Shown: positions 1-8,085, numbered from the stretch's first letter. The stretch: 32,463 nucleotides of DNA from SMWC01 sp964466315 (GCA_964466315.1 CAYXNS010000031.1:1-32463), one strand, 5' to 3'. Notes: generated from the sequence alone by a model not told the origin. A program made the numbers and translations.

Positions 1-1
1 A

Positions 2-577
2 GGGCTGGGGGGTGCAAGCCGGGAACCGAACAATGGGTTTGATCCCTCAGAAGCCAATCTCGCCGCGGGTGAATCCTACGATGTCCGATTTGATGACCCT
101 GGGCTCCATTGTCATCCCATCAATATAATCCAAGGCTGGAATCATGACGCGAACGTAAACCAGATTACACAACTGGATGATCGTATCGTCCTGACCTACG
201 GTTTTGTGGATTTCGTTCGTACCATATATCTCGATGCAGAGCATCCGGGCAGGATAGAGCCCACGATTGGAGGCCATTCGATCGGCACCTGGGAAGACGA
301 TGTGCTGGTGGTCGACACGACGGCGTTTTTACCTGGAATACTGTCTCATCGCATCGGAATCCTACACAGCGACCAGATGCATATTATCGAGCGCTTCTAT
401 TACGATGAGGCCAGCCAGGAACTCGTTCGGGACTATGTCGTAGAGGATCCGCTCTACCTCAATAGCCCCTATGTCAGCCAGGATCGACAGAGAATCCCGA
501 CTGAATCTTATTCGCCATACAATTGCGTGGATCTGAGTGGCGAGAACAATATCAGGCCGGGGGCTTTGGGTTTCTAA
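2..577 (+). CDS. Partial CDS of a conserved protein of unknown function (5' end outside window)
   Basis: The frame is open from base 2 with no stop until 577, so the gene starts upstream of the window; an internal GTG at 206 is not needed. About 191 residues are visible. The centre carries a block reading RTIYLD..HP followed by GGHSIGTWEDD and LVVDTTAF, and the end reads NCVDLSGENN. I recognise this pattern from a family of secreted proteins common in marine proteobacterial and acidobacterial genomes, often found near DUF6152 proteins, whose function is not known. Two such DUF6152 genes or remnants lie downstream. The last residues after ENN are encoded opposite the stop region of an acyl-CoA ligase remnant, so the natural C-terminus may have been altered slightly. 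Family placement is from memory of the motif pattern. Confidence 0.72.
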   Translation, partial: GLGGASREPNNGFDPSEANLAAGESYDVRFDDPGLHCHPINIIQGWNHDANVNQITQLDDRIVLTYGFVDFVRTIYLDAEHPGRIEPTIGGHSIGTWEDDVLVVDTTAFLPGILSHRIGILHSDQMHIIERFYYDEASQELVRDYVVEDPLYLNSPYVSQDRQRIPTESYSPYNCVDLSGENNIRPGALGF

Positions 578-671
578 GCCTGAATCGCTGGATCTTGCCC
601 GTCGCGGTCTTGGGTAACTCCGGGATAAATTCGATATCGAGAGCTGCTCGGTAGTCTGTGGGACGATGAGT
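552..671 (-). pseudogene. Remnant: C-terminal tail of an acyl-CoA synthetase (AMP-dependent ligase)
   Basis: Read on the minus strand this stretch encodes about 39 residues ending at a TGA (complement at 552-554). It contains IEFIPELPKTATGKIQRF, the conserved C-terminal motif of acyl-CoA synthetases, including the invariant Lys that catalyses adenylation. A stop lies just upstream in the same frame (near 680) and there is no start codon, so only the last part of a ligase of roughly 500 residues survives. The tail overlaps the 3' end of the plus-strand gene ending at 577. I infer that a deletion or insertion removed the rest. Confidence 0.8.
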
Positions 672-720
672 AGCGATTCAGGTTCAAATAATAACCACAC
701 CTTCTTATAAGGAGAGAACA

Positions 721-1203
721 ATGCGCAGAATATTTCTATTCGTCAGTGGAGCTCTGGTAGGGCTCATCATCCAGACCGCTATCGCCCAGAGCCAGAACCA
801 GGGCGTCGTTCAACTCAATCACGTCGGTGTCGCCGTGAACGATATGGACGAGTCGCTCGCCTTCTACACGGAGACCATGGGCTTCGAGGAGGCGTTCCGT
901 GTGACAAACGACGCGGGTCAGGTGGGCCTTGCCTATCTGCGGGTGAGCGAAACTACGTTCCTCGAGCTCAATCCCGTGAACGAGAACCGGCCGGCGGGAC
1001 TCACCCACTTCGGGATTCAGGTCGACGGGATGGCGTCCGTAAAAGCAATGTACGAAGGCCGCGGCGCGAGCCCGTCCGAAACGCGCAGGGGCAGCACCCA
1101 GGCGATTCTGTCAAACATCGTCGACCCGCAGGGTGTCCGGATCGAGCTCTCCGAGTATCCGCCGGACTCGCTGCAGGGGCAGGCGCTGGCCGGGGAGTTG
1201 TAG
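721..1203 (+). CDS. Secreted VOC-superfamily (glyoxalase/dioxygenase-like) protein
   Basis: A 160-residue protein with a clear signal peptide (MRR, then a hydrophobic run, cleavage after QTAIA). The mature part is one VOC domain made of two beta-alpha-beta-beta-beta modules: LNHVGVAVNDMDESLAFY starts the first and LTHFGIQVDGM the second. The usual four metal-ligand positions are plausibly filled by the His of LNHVG, a Glu in FLELN, the His of LTHFG and the Glu of RIELSE, so a metal-dependent lyase, isomerase or dioxygenase is possible; the substrate cannot be read from the sequence. The start is secure because AAGGAG lies 6-8 bases upstream of the ATG. An exported VOC protein is less common than a cytoplasmic one. 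Neighbours (amidohydrolase, cupin, ligase remnant) suggest a catabolic setting. Confidence 0.85.
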   Translation: MRRIFLFVSGALVGLIIQTAIAQSQNQGVVQLNHVGVAVNDMDESLAFYTETMGFEEAFRVTNDAGQVGLAYLRVSETTFLELNPVNENRPAGLTHFGIQVDGMASVKAMYEGRGASPSETRRGSTQAILSNIVDPQGVRIELSEYPPDSLQGQALAGEL

Positions 1204-1245
1204 GGGGCACGGCGGCAATCGGGCGCTATCGCCGACCCCGAACGT

Positions 1246-1326
1246 TCAGCTTTGGTTCCACTCCACCGGTTCGGAATCCGGAGTTTCGGGGTCGTAGTAC
1301 CACCTCAACCGGCACAACGGCTCAGA
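1246..1326 (-). pseudogene. Remnant: C-terminal tail of a second bicupin gene
   Basis: The minus strand encodes 26 residues and a TGA matching the last 26 residues of the intact bicupin at 5047-5907: 19 of 26 are identical, including LRWYYDPE and EPVEWNQS. It differs enough to be an old paralogue rather than a fresh copy. No start or upstream cupin sequence is present, because the fragment runs straight into the 3' end of the DUF5916 gene at 1322. It fills most of the gap between the VOC gene and that gene. Confidence 0.8.
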
Positions 1327-3526
1327 ACCGAAACGTGTAGCTGGCTTTGGCCGTCAGATCACCGCGGGTGGAGTGGAAGCTGCCGTTCTCGTCAAGGTCC
1401 TGCAAATTGTGGTTGAGGACCAGGTAGAAGTCCCGGCCGGCCTGCGGTACCCAGTGCAGCCGGCTGTTGATACCGAGGATGTCGGAGCCGTTGTCCCACT
1501 GAATGAGATTCACCCATGACAGCGTGGAGGAGAAGACGACCTCGGTCGTCAACCGGGTCAGCCGCGTCGTGAAATTACCCTCGGGCAGCTCAATGTCGTT
1601 GATGGAAGACGAGACGCTCAGGGAAAAATGCTCGGACGGTCTCCAGCTGATATTTGGCTGAAGCGAGGCGCGGTCTCCGTCATAAAACCCTCCGCTCTCG
1701 TAAGCGATACTGCCGGACAACTTGCGCTGACTACCGAGTCGCAGCTGAGCGCGACAGCGGTTGAATTCGTAAATGCCCGGGTCGATGACGACGTTCTCGC
1801 CCGGAGCGCGCCTGCGCAGGATCGTGAACGGACTTATCAGCCCCTCCGTCTCACGAGTGCAAGAAATCATGGCAGTATCGTTAGTTTGATTGAAGAAGAA
1901 CACGCGGAAATTGAGTGACTCGCTCTGCAGGCTGTCGTCCTGCAGGCGCTCACTGCGCGTATACGACAAGCCACCGAAGATGGTCCGCAAGTATCTGTCG
2001 CGCGGGCGGTGCGCGTAGTCGATACCACCGTCGAACTCACGAATACCGACGCGGTTCACGAAACCCAAAGCCGGATTATAGTTCTCCTGAAACTCCACGT
2101 ACCTCGCGTCGCCGCTCCATTTTTCCGGTGTGCTAAGGTCGAATCCGAAGCCGTAGGCCGCGTCGTCACCATCCAGTCCCGGCGTATCGCTCTGCTGAAA
2201 CCAGGCTTCACTGGTCAGACGCCGCCGGCCAGGCAGGCGCGAATTGAGGTAGCGAAAATCTACCCCGACCAGGGTGTTGTCCAGATTCGATTGAGGGTCG
2301 CCGTCGGTCACGATGACGCCGACGTTGGACTCGTCCAGCACATTGAGCGTCGCGCGTCCGACGAAAAGATCCGTGGTATCGGTATCCTCGAACTGGTCTT
2401 GCCGGATATTGAGCACGCCGAGATTCCAGTCGCCGACTCGCCCCGTCAGCTTGGCGCCGACATCGAGCGGCACAGGCCTTCGCGACGCACTTAGACCTAT
2501 CTTGCGCGAAAAAAATGGCCGGCCGTTGTTGTCGCCGCCACCGGGGCCAAACCCGCCCCCGCCGATGCGACCGAACTCGAAGATGTCCGCATCCTGCAGA
2601 AAAAAGTCGCGCTTCTCCGGAAAGAACAGGCTGAAACGCGTGAGATTGACCTGACGATCGTCGATCTCGGTCGCCGAAAAGTCTGTGTTGAGCGTCAATA
2701 CGCCCGTCATCGAGGGCGTAAACTTGTAGAAGACATCGAGGGAAGGCTCGGAATCCGATACCGTGGTGCCGGGCACGTAGTCCTTGGACTCAACCATGCT
2801 CAGGCTCGGGACGATGTCCAGGCCTAATCCCTGTTGGAGGCCGTTCAAACCGATCGCTGTTCCGGCAACGCTGGGGTTCTGAGACCGGGTGCGAGAGACC
2901 CAACCGATCATCTCGTTATTCCGCGCGATCTTCCGCGTAAAATTGATGCCCCAGGTATCGTTGGCCGGATTAAAGGACAGCGTATTGTACGGAATAGCCA
3001 TCTCGAGCGTCCAGCCGTCCTCCACGATACTGGCCTCGCCCCGCCAGATCCCCTGCCAGTCATTTTGCGTTTGAGTTGTGTTCTGGTAGATCGCCTCCTC
3101 GCGTACACCATTCGGGTTGACCTGAAAGCGGTAGCCGCTGCGCCGATCGTGGAAGGGATCCAGGATGACGCCGAAGTAGTCGTCGCTATTGATCCCCGAT
3201 CCCTGCCTCAAGATCTGAGCCGTGACCCCATTAGGCTCCGTGTCCCAGAGCTTCGCCGCAACGTACAGATAGTCTTCGTCGTAGAGAACAAAGACCTGCG
3301 TTCGCTGCGAGGGCTCGTCGTACTCGTTGGGCTGAATCTCGTGAAAGTCTTCCACCGCGTCGGCAAGACTCCAGACGTTTTCATCGAGCACGCCATCGAT
3401 GACCGGCGCAGTCTCGGTGTGCACGGCCCGGAAAACCTTTTCGGCCTCATCGTCTTGCGTCTGACTGATCGCTGGTGCTGCCACAGCGATAAGCAGACCG
3501 ATAAGCGTTATGGGGCGAAATATCAC
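1322..3526 (-). CDS. DUF5916 outer-membrane protein with N-terminal CBM9-like domain
   Basis: A 734-residue protein with a signal peptide (hydrophobic run ending AAPAISQ). Residues of about 35-230 form a carbohydrate-binding-family-9-like domain: PVIDGVLDENVW, then VLYDEDYLYVAAKLWD and WTLEMAIPY. The remainder matches DUF5916, with alternating polar and hydrophobic strands and a terminal Phe (SYTFRF), as expected of an outer-membrane beta-barrel. A Gly/Pro-rich loop sits near residue 325. The family's role is unproven; the CBM9-like part suggests binding of a sugar or other ligand at the cell surface. Translation starts at a GTG with GGAGG eight bases upstream. The gene stands alone, and its end overlaps a cupin remnant. 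Confidence 0.88.
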   Translation of the reverse strand: MIFRPITLIGLLIAVAAPAISQTQDDEAEKVFRAVHTETAPVIDGVLDENVWSLADAVEDFHEIQPNEYDEPSQRTQVFVLYDEDYLYVAAKLWDTEPNGVTAQILRQGSGINSDDYFGVILDPFHDRRSGYRFQVNPNGVREEAIYQNTTQTQNDWQGIWRGEASIVEDGWTLEMAIPYNTLSFNPANDTWGINFTRKIARNNEMIGWVSRTRSQNPSVAGTAIGLNGLQQGLGLDIVPSLSMVESKDYVPGTTVSDSEPSLDVFYKFTPSMTGVLTLNTDFSATEIDDRQVNLTRFSLFFPEKRDFFLQDADIFEFGRIGGGGFGPGGGDNNGRPFFSRKIGLSASRRPVPLDVGAKLTGRVGDWNLGVLNIRQDQFEDTDTTDLFVGRATLNVLDESNVGVIVTDGDPQSNLDNTLVGVDFRYLNSRLPGRRRLTSEAWFQQSDTPGLDGDDAAYGFGFDLSTPEKWSGDARYVEFQENYNPALGFVNRVGIREFDGGIDYAHRPRDRYLRTIFGGLSYTRSERLQDDSLQSESLNFRVFFFNQTNDTAMISCTRETEGLISPFTILRRRAPGENVVIDPGIYEFNRCRAQLRLGSQRKLSGSIAYESGGFYDGDRASLQPNISWRPSEHFSLSVSSSINDIELPEGNFTTRLTRLTTEVVFSSTLSWVNLIQWDNGSDILGINSRLHWVPQAGRDFYLVLNHNLQDLDENGSFHSTRGDLTAKASYTFRF

Positions 3527-3570
3527 GAATGAAACCTCCGGGAGGCGTTGATCGGTTCCGAGCGGTCGGG

Positions 3571-3589
3571 ATTATCGCATTCGATGCGA
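3571..3589 (-). promoter_or_regulatory. Possible -10 box with adjoining palindrome upstream of the DUF5916 gene
   Basis: On the minus strand GATAAT (complement of 3571-3576) could be a -10 box about 45 bases before the GTG start. It overlaps a perfect inverted repeat, TCGCAT-N3-ATGCGA, at 3575-3589. The overlap fits a repressor operator, but no good -35 box is visible and no regulator gene is adjacent. Confidence 0.3.
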
Positions 3590-3733
3590 CGCACAGGGTG
3601 AACCACCCATTAAAACCGAATCATCTACAGAATTCTTGACCTTCATAGGGCATGGGAGTTCACGGCTAAAGCCGCTAGTATCGGGTCAGCGCAGATCGAA
3701 TTAAGCACCGACTCCATCCGAGGGGATAATACG

Positions 3734-3931
3734 GTGGCAATGTGGGTCGTAATAACATTGGTTGCGATGGTTTGCACCCCTTTGGGGGCGCAGGCCCATC
3801 ACTCGTTCGCTGTATTCGACATCGACAACAAAATGGAGGAATGTCGCGGTGAACTGATCATGATCGGGGACGAGGACAACGGCTGGATGCACGACTCGAC
3901 CGTGGAGATATCGGAAGTCGCAGCACCGTAA
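3734..3931 (+). pseudogene. Truncated DUF6152-like secreted protein
   Basis: A 65-codon ORF. The first 22 residues are a signal peptide, and the mature part begins HHSFAVFDIDNK, the typical start of DUF6152 proteins (small periplasmic proteins of unknown function, about 110-140 residues). After this the sequence no longer resembles the family: the NPH and tryptophan-rich blocks seen in the intact homologue at 8090-8500 are missing, and an unrelated acidic tail follows (GDEDNGW). I read this as a DUF6152 head joined to foreign sequence after a deletion, although expression as a short exported peptide is possible. Start could be GTG 3734 or ATG 3740; a GAGGGG lies about 10 bases upstream. Confidence 0.6.
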
Positions 3932-3954
3932 ACATTTGCTCGAGAAAAACGAAG

Positions 3955-5034
3955 ATGCCGAGCCGCAGAGATATTCTGAAAACCATCGGCGCCACAGCTA
4001 GCGGTGCCTACCTCTTTAGCCATGGTCTCGGTGCAGGCGCACAGTTCGCACGCCGCGAGATCACGTTGAACGGCCGGCGCATCACGACCGTGGACATCCA
4101 CGCCCACTGCGTCTTTCCGGAGGTCCGGGACATCATCGCCGGGACGACATTGGCCGCCGTCGCCCCGTTTCCGGAATGGCAGATGCTCGGTCCGAGCCGC
4201 CTCGAGGCGATAACCCAGCGCGGCATCGACTATCAGGCGCTCAGCATGACGATCAACGGCCACTGGTGGTACGCGGCCGATCGTGACCTCGCGGCACGCA
4301 TCGTCCGGGCCGCCGACGAGGCGCTCGCCCTGTGGGTCGACCAGCATCCCAACCGTTTCGTCGCATTGTCGTCGGTCGCTTTGCCGTATCCGGATCTCGC
4401 AGCGGAGCAGCTCGAGTACGCGGTCACGCAACTCGGCGCGCGCGGCGCGTCGGTCGGTGGACAGGTCCACGGCGAATACCCGTCCTCGGAGCGTTTCGAC
4501 CCGTTATGGGCCAAGGCCCAGGAACTCGATGTCCCCGTATTCATGCACCCCGCGCTTGGTGCGCCCAATCTCGTCATGGAAAACACACTGGCCGGCCGCG
4601 GCGGTCTCGATAACGTCGTTGGCGGCCCGTTCGAGACGACGCTGTTCCTGACGCACATGATGCTCGACGGCACACTCGATCGCTTCCCGAATCTAAAAAT
4701 TGTCGGCGCACACGGCGGTGGTTATCTGCCCTCTTATCTCGGCCGAACCGAAGTCGCGTGCGAGCGCTTCCCCGAATCCGAATGCCTCAACACGAAGCCG
4801 CCGAGCGAATACATGAAAACTCAGATCTTCGCCGACTCGATGGTATTCTCGGAAGAAGGCATAAGGCATCTGGTCGCGGAGATGGGTGCGAGTCAGGTGG
4901 TCTACGGGACAGATACGCCCTACCCCTGGCCGGAGACGATGCAATTCATCATCGACTCGCCCAACTTGAGCGACACGGAAAAAGAAATGATCCTCGGCAG
5001 CAACCTCATGCGGCTGCTGCGGATCGAAGCGTAG
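3955..5034 (+). CDS. Tat-exported amidohydrolase (amidohydrolase-2 / ACMSD-like)
   Basis: A 359-residue metal-dependent hydrolase or decarboxylase of the amidohydrolase-2 family (the group with aminocarboxymuconate-semialdehyde decarboxylase). The N-terminus reads PSRRDILK followed by a hydrophobic stretch, a twin-arginine signal, so the enzyme probably folds and gains its metal before export. Metal-site motifs are visible: TVDIHAH (His49, His51), VFMHPAL, AHGGG and YGTDTPYPWP, whose Asp is the conserved catalytic or ligand residue. The substrate is unknown; members act on aromatic or cyclic carboxylates and lactones. It converges with the bicupin gene, 12 bp apart. A diverged copy of its last 90 codons occurs at 7582-7857, showing a former paralogue. 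Confidence 0.87.
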   Translation: MPSRRDILKTIGATASGAYLFSHGLGAGAQFARREITLNGRRITTVDIHAHCVFPEVRDIIAGTTLAAVAPFPEWQMLGPSRLEAITQRGIDYQALSMTINGHWWYAADRDLAARIVRAADEALALWVDQHPNRFVALSSVALPYPDLAAEQLEYAVTQLGARGASVGGQVHGEYPSSERFDPLWAKAQELDVPVFMHPALGAPNLVMENTLAGRGGLDNVVGGPFETTLFLTHMMLDGTLDRFPNLKIVGAHGGGYLPSYLGRTEVACERFPESECLNTKPPSEYMKTQIFADSMVFSEEGIRHLVAEMGASQVVYGTDTPYPWPETMQFIIDSPNLSDTEKEMILGSNLMRLLRIEA

Positions 5035-5046
5035 CGGCGCTACGCT

Positions 5047-5907
5047 TCAGCTCTGGTTCCACTCCACGGGCTCGGCGCCCGGGCTCTCGGGATCGTAGTA
5101 CCAGCGTAGACCCAACGCCTCCTCGCTCATGACGACGGTCTTGAAACTGCGCCAGGCCTGAATCTCGAAGTAGTCAAGCGGGCCATCGTGGGCGCGCAGC
5201 CGATGCGGCACGCCCGACGGGAAGAAGATCAGCGTTCCGGGTTGGACGACCTGCGAGTCGTCGCCCACCTCAACCGCACCGAGCCCCTTGAACGTCATGT
5301 AGACGTGCGCGGGACCGTTCGGGTTGGCGTCGGTACCCTCGTGGCGGTGATAGGGTGACGAGCCTCCTTCTATATAGTGCATCTCACCGGCCTGAATCGC
5401 ATTTGTCGGCGTAAGGCGGCTGCCGTCGAGCAACTCGACGCTCGACTCGGCACAAAAGCGGCGGATCCGGCCGCCGCTGGCATCCGTCAGTTGACGCAGC
5501 GTGTCCCGGTTGAAGAAGTAACCGGGTTTGCCCGGCAGACCCTCGTCAACGGCCGCCGGGGGCTGCGGCGTAACCATGTGCAACAGCTCGAGACCGATGC
5601 CTGCGGCCTCGAACTTCGCCGACTCGCCCGGCACGAGCAACACGCCCGCGCCTTCCTCGGCGGCATAAGTCTGGCCGCCGAAATGCACGCGGCCCGCGCT
5701 CGAACCCTGCATGATGTAGACGACGTGACAGTCATCGCCGGCGTCGACATCGAGCTGCCTCCCGTCGACGACCGTGCGCCGGTAGACGGTCAGCTGATCC
5801 GAGCCGCAGAGATCGGCACTGCAGACGGTGCGTTCGAGTCCGGAGTCGACGGGCACGCCTTCGGCTGTGTTCGTATCGATGATCGAGATGTCGCTGATCG
5901 TCGGCAT
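5047..5907 (-). CDS. Bicupin protein, possible dioxygenase-like or isomerase enzyme
   Basis: A 286-residue cytoplasmic protein (no signal) with two cupin folds. The first spans about residues 55-115 (CHVVYIMQG, then VLLVPGES); the second spans about 165-265, with YHRHEGTD providing the His/His/Glu metal set and FFPSGVPHRL the closing motif. The second domain keeps metal ligands; the first looks degenerate. Bicupins of this type include ring-cleaving dioxygenases and isomerases, but no specific family can be assigned. AAGGAG sits eight bases before the ATG. It lies convergent to the amidohydrolase, and both have remnant paralogues nearby (1246-1326 and 7582-7857), so the two probably belonged to one catabolic module. 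Confidence 0.83.
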   Translation of the reverse strand: MPTISDISIIDTNTAEGVPVDSGLERTVCSADLCGSDQLTVYRRTVVDGRQLDVDAGDDCHVVYIMQGSSAGRVHFGGQTYAAEEGAGVLLVPGESAKFEAAGIGLELLHMVTPQPPAAVDEGLPGKPGYFFNRDTLRQLTDASGGRIRRFCAESSVELLDGSRLTPTNAIQAGEMHYIEGGSSPYHRHEGTDANPNGPAHVYMTFKGLGAVEVGDDSQVVQPGTLIFFPSGVPHRLRAHDGPLDYFEIQAWRSFKTVVMSEEALGLRWYYDPESPGAEPVEWNQS

Positions 5908-5959
5908 TTCATGTTCTCCTTGAGACCGGCGCCCCGTGCCCGGCCGAATCAGGCCGTGG

Positions 5960-5965
5960 ATTATA
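5960..5965 (-). promoter_or_regulatory. Consensus -10 box for the bicupin gene
   Basis: The minus strand carries a perfect TATAAT, 52 bases before the bicupin ATG. No convincing -35 box stands 16-18 bases upstream, so the promoter may need an activator. Confidence 0.4.
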
Positions 5966-6049
5966 CGCCGGGAAACGCCCGATCCTGCACCACGAGCGGC
6001 TCAAACTCAGTAGAATCCATTGCAACGCACACTCGGAGTCGGCGACGTG

Positions 6050-6760
6050 ATGAAGCGATCTCTCAAGCTATTTTCGGGCGTTTTTCTAATACTGCTCGTC
6101 GCGCTACCCTTCGAAGCCTGGTCGCAGCTCCCTGACCCTGAGCGCTTCGAGCGCGACATTAGCCGCTTCGAGGGGGGCGACGAGCGCAACCCACCACCGG
6201 AGGGCGCGATCGTGCTGACGGGCAGCTCGAGCATTGCACGCTGGAACACCCAGGCCGAGGAAGCGCTCGCGCCGCTGACCGTCATCCCACGGGGATTCGG
6301 CGGCAGCATCATGAACGACGTCGTGCACTACATCGACCGCATCGCCATTGCTTACAACCCCCGCGCGATCCTGATCTACGAAGGCGACAACGACACCTCG
6401 CCCGGAACGATGATTCCGCTCGCGATGATTACGGGCCAGCTGCAGCAGATCATCGACAAGATTCACAGCGAACTGCCCGAGACCCGGATCTACGTGCTGT
6501 CGGTGAAGCCGAGCCCGATTCGCGAAAGCGTCTGGGAGCAGGCGCAGCTCTTGAACGACCACTACCAGGAACTGGCGGACGCCGACCCGCTCGTGCACTA
6601 CATCGACGTCGCCACGCCGCTATTGAATGAAGACGGCAGCATGCGCGGCGACATTTACATGCGCGACAACCTGCATCTGAACGGCTCAGGCAACGAGATC
6701 TGGGGCGCAACCATCAAGGCCGCGCTCATGCCGGTCGAAGCGCGGTACGAAGACGAATAG
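6050..6760 (+). CDS. Secreted SGNH/GDSL-family hydrolase
   Basis: A protein of 236 residues from ATG 6050. It has a signal peptide (MKRSLKLF, hydrophobic core, cleavage near EAWSQ). SGNH blocks are visible: GSSSIARW (block I, nucleophile Ser), RGFGGS (block II Gly), YEGDND (block III Asn) and DNLHLNGSG (block V Asp and His). The layout matches the platelet-activating-factor acetylhydrolase-like branch, so an esterase or deacylase on lipid or carbohydrate esters is expected in the periplasm. GGAG lies 8 bases before a GTG at 6047 and 11 before the ATG; either may be used. It runs divergently from the bicupin and converges on the cyclase remnant with no gap. Confidence 0.87.
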   Translation: MKRSLKLFSGVFLILLVALPFEAWSQLPDPERFERDISRFEGGDERNPPPEGAIVLTGSSSIARWNTQAEEALAPLTVIPRGFGGSIMNDVVHYIDRIAIAYNPRAILIYEGDNDTSPGTMIPLAMITGQLQQIIDKIHSELPETRIYVLSVKPSPIRESVWEQAQLLNDHYQELADADPLVHYIDVATPLLNEDGSMRGDIYMRDNLHLNGSGNEIWGATIKAALMPVEARYEDE

Positions 6761-7219
6761 CTAGCGGATTGCGATCGGGCGGACCATCGAACCCGTCGCA
6801 CCCTTGAGCCGCTCCGGCAGCGTGATGAATAACACCTCGTAAGCTTCGTCGGCCGCCAGCTCTCTGAGATCCATATTCTCGACCATCGAGATGCCTTCGC
6901 CGAGGAATAGTATGCGGTGCACGTTCTCCGGGCCCGGGCGCGGCCTCACCTCGACACAGCAGCTGTCGGCGCCGACGATCGCGGTTTTCTTGGAGACCAG
7001 CCAGCGTGTAACTTCTGTGAAGATACCCGGCGAGCCTTCGTTCTCACCGACGCCGATATAGTTGTCGTTGTACTTCGACGGGTTACCCCAGTTCACGGCC
7101 CAGCCGTAGTTGAACAGCACGGCATCGCCCTGGCCGATGTCGTCCTCGTTCATGCCCTGGCGTTCGAGCGCACCGCGTACATCGGCCATCGTGACTTCGC
7201 CAGCTGCATTCCCGTCCAC
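6761..7219 (-). pseudogene. Remnant: C-terminal part of a cyclase-family (kynurenine formamidase-like) protein
   Basis: About 148 residues match the C-terminal half of cyclase-family metal-dependent hydrolases: VTMADVRGALERQG, DAVLFNYGW, SPGIFTEVTRWL, VGADSCCVEV, then LRELA..EAYEVLFITLPERLKGATGS at the end. The N-terminal half with the HxGTHxD zinc motif is absent. An in-frame GTG at 7219 could start translation, but upstream sequence is instead the head of a GlcG-type gene in another frame, so this is a truncated gene at a deletion junction near 7205. It ends immediately next to the SGNH hydrolase stop. Confidence 0.82.
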
Positions 7220-7581
7220 TCGTCGTTGGTGTTGCGCGTCGCACGATTCATCTGTGACTTACTCGGCACGCGAAGTTGATAGGCCGTAAGCGCTTTCATC
7301 GCGGCCGTCGCGACGTTGGTCCAGACCTGTCCATCCATGCGATGCACGTAGACGTTGTTGCCGCTACTGTCGAGGATATAGACGCTGATCGCGACACCCC
7401 GTTCTTCCGCGAGCTCCACGCATCGGTCGCCTATCGCCCTGGCAGTCGCCAGATTGATGCTCGTTGCATCCAGCGTCGCCTCGGCCGCCGCTCCGGAAAC
7501 GACGAACTCGGACGACACGCCCTGCGCGTGAGCGCCGGCGCTGAATACCGTGACGGCAAACGCAGCCGTCAGACAAACCTT
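7205..7581 (-). pseudogene. Remnant: N-terminal part of an exported GlcG/HbpS-like protein
   Basis: The minus strand encodes an apparent signal peptide (VCLTAAFAVTVFSAGAHAQG) followed by a GlcG/HbpS-type start: LATARAIGDRCVELAEERG, ISVYILDSSGN, HRMDG and AAMKALTAYQLR. These are the first two thirds of the heme-degrading/heme-binding HbpS-like fold (PF03928). The protein then stops resembling the family where the cyclase tail begins in a different frame. The initiator codon is missing: upstream of the signal the sequence abuts the amidohydrolase remnant at 7582, and an in-frame stop follows near 7611. So this piece is broken at both ends; GTG 7518 is only an internal possible start. Confidence 0.75.
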
Positions 7582-7857
7582 TGCGAGCGCTTCCCCAAAT
7601 CCGACTGTCTAAATTCGAAGTCGCCGAGTGAATACCTCAGAACTCAAATTTTTGCCGACTCGATGGTGTTCTCGGAAGAAGGCTTAAGGCATCTCGTCGC
7701 GGAGATGGGTGCAAGCCAGGTAGTCTACGGGACGGACGTACCCTTCCCTTGGCCGGAAACGATGCATCTGATAATCGACTCGCCCACGCTGAGCGATGCC
7801 GACAAGGAAGCTATCCTCGGCGGTAACCTCATGCGCCTGCTGCGTATTGAGGCATAG
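7582..7857 (+). pseudogene. Remnant: C-terminal tail of a second amidohydrolase
   Basis: Ninety-one codons match the end of the intact amidohydrolase at 3955-5034, from CERFPKSDCLN through ADSMVFSEEG, VVYGTDVPFPWPE and LMRLLRIEA to the stop. By eye, about four in five bases agree, so it is a diverged paralogue. It starts exactly where the oppositely oriented GlcG remnant ends, with no start codon of its own. An apparent longer ORF from 7276 runs through antisense sequence of that remnant and is unlikely to be real. Confidence 0.85.
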
Positions 7858-7982
7858 TGACGCGCGTCCATGCATTCGCCGGCTCGGCCCCGGCGGCCGG
7901 GATGAGGGTCCACTTACACGACGCGTGTCTGGCTCGAAGATGACCATAATTGATAACTCGCCGACCGACTCCATCCTCGAGC

Positions 7983-8019
7983 AACCCCAGTTCGTGGAAG
8001 TTCGCGGTAGGTTGGGGTT
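7983..8019. other. Isolated inverted repeat in a 232-bp gap
   Basis: AACCCCA (7983-7989) pairs with TGGGGTT (8013-8019) around a 23-base loop, in the gap between the amidohydrolase tail and the DUF6152 gene. There is no T-run after it, so it is not a typical terminator. The rest of the gap (7858-8055) shows no recognisable gene. Confidence 0.35.
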
Positions 8020-8055
8020 CAGGGATAAGCGAAGAGATAGGTAGAAGCCTGCAGA

Positions 8056-8085
8056 GTGACAGAGACCCGGCCCCTTTTTTGTCAC
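8056..8085. repeat. Copy of the dispersed GC-core / T-run repeat
   Basis: CCCGGCCCC followed by TTTTTT lies between GTGAC (8056-8060) and GTCAC (8081-8085), which are complementary. Its minus strand, AAAAAAGGGGCCGGGTC, resembles the elements at 9889 and 32097. It sits just past the 3' end of the DUF6152 gene and may help terminate it. Confidence 0.5.

Noticed and set aside
1265..1280. GGTTCGGAATCC resembling a tRNA T-arm
   Set aside because: No acceptor or anticodon stems surround it; the bases encode the conserved cupin tail.
7276..7581. Upstream extension of the amidohydrolase tail ORF
   Set aside because: This part is antisense to the GlcG remnant, whose codons clearly encode family motifs; no amidohydrolase similarity before 7582.
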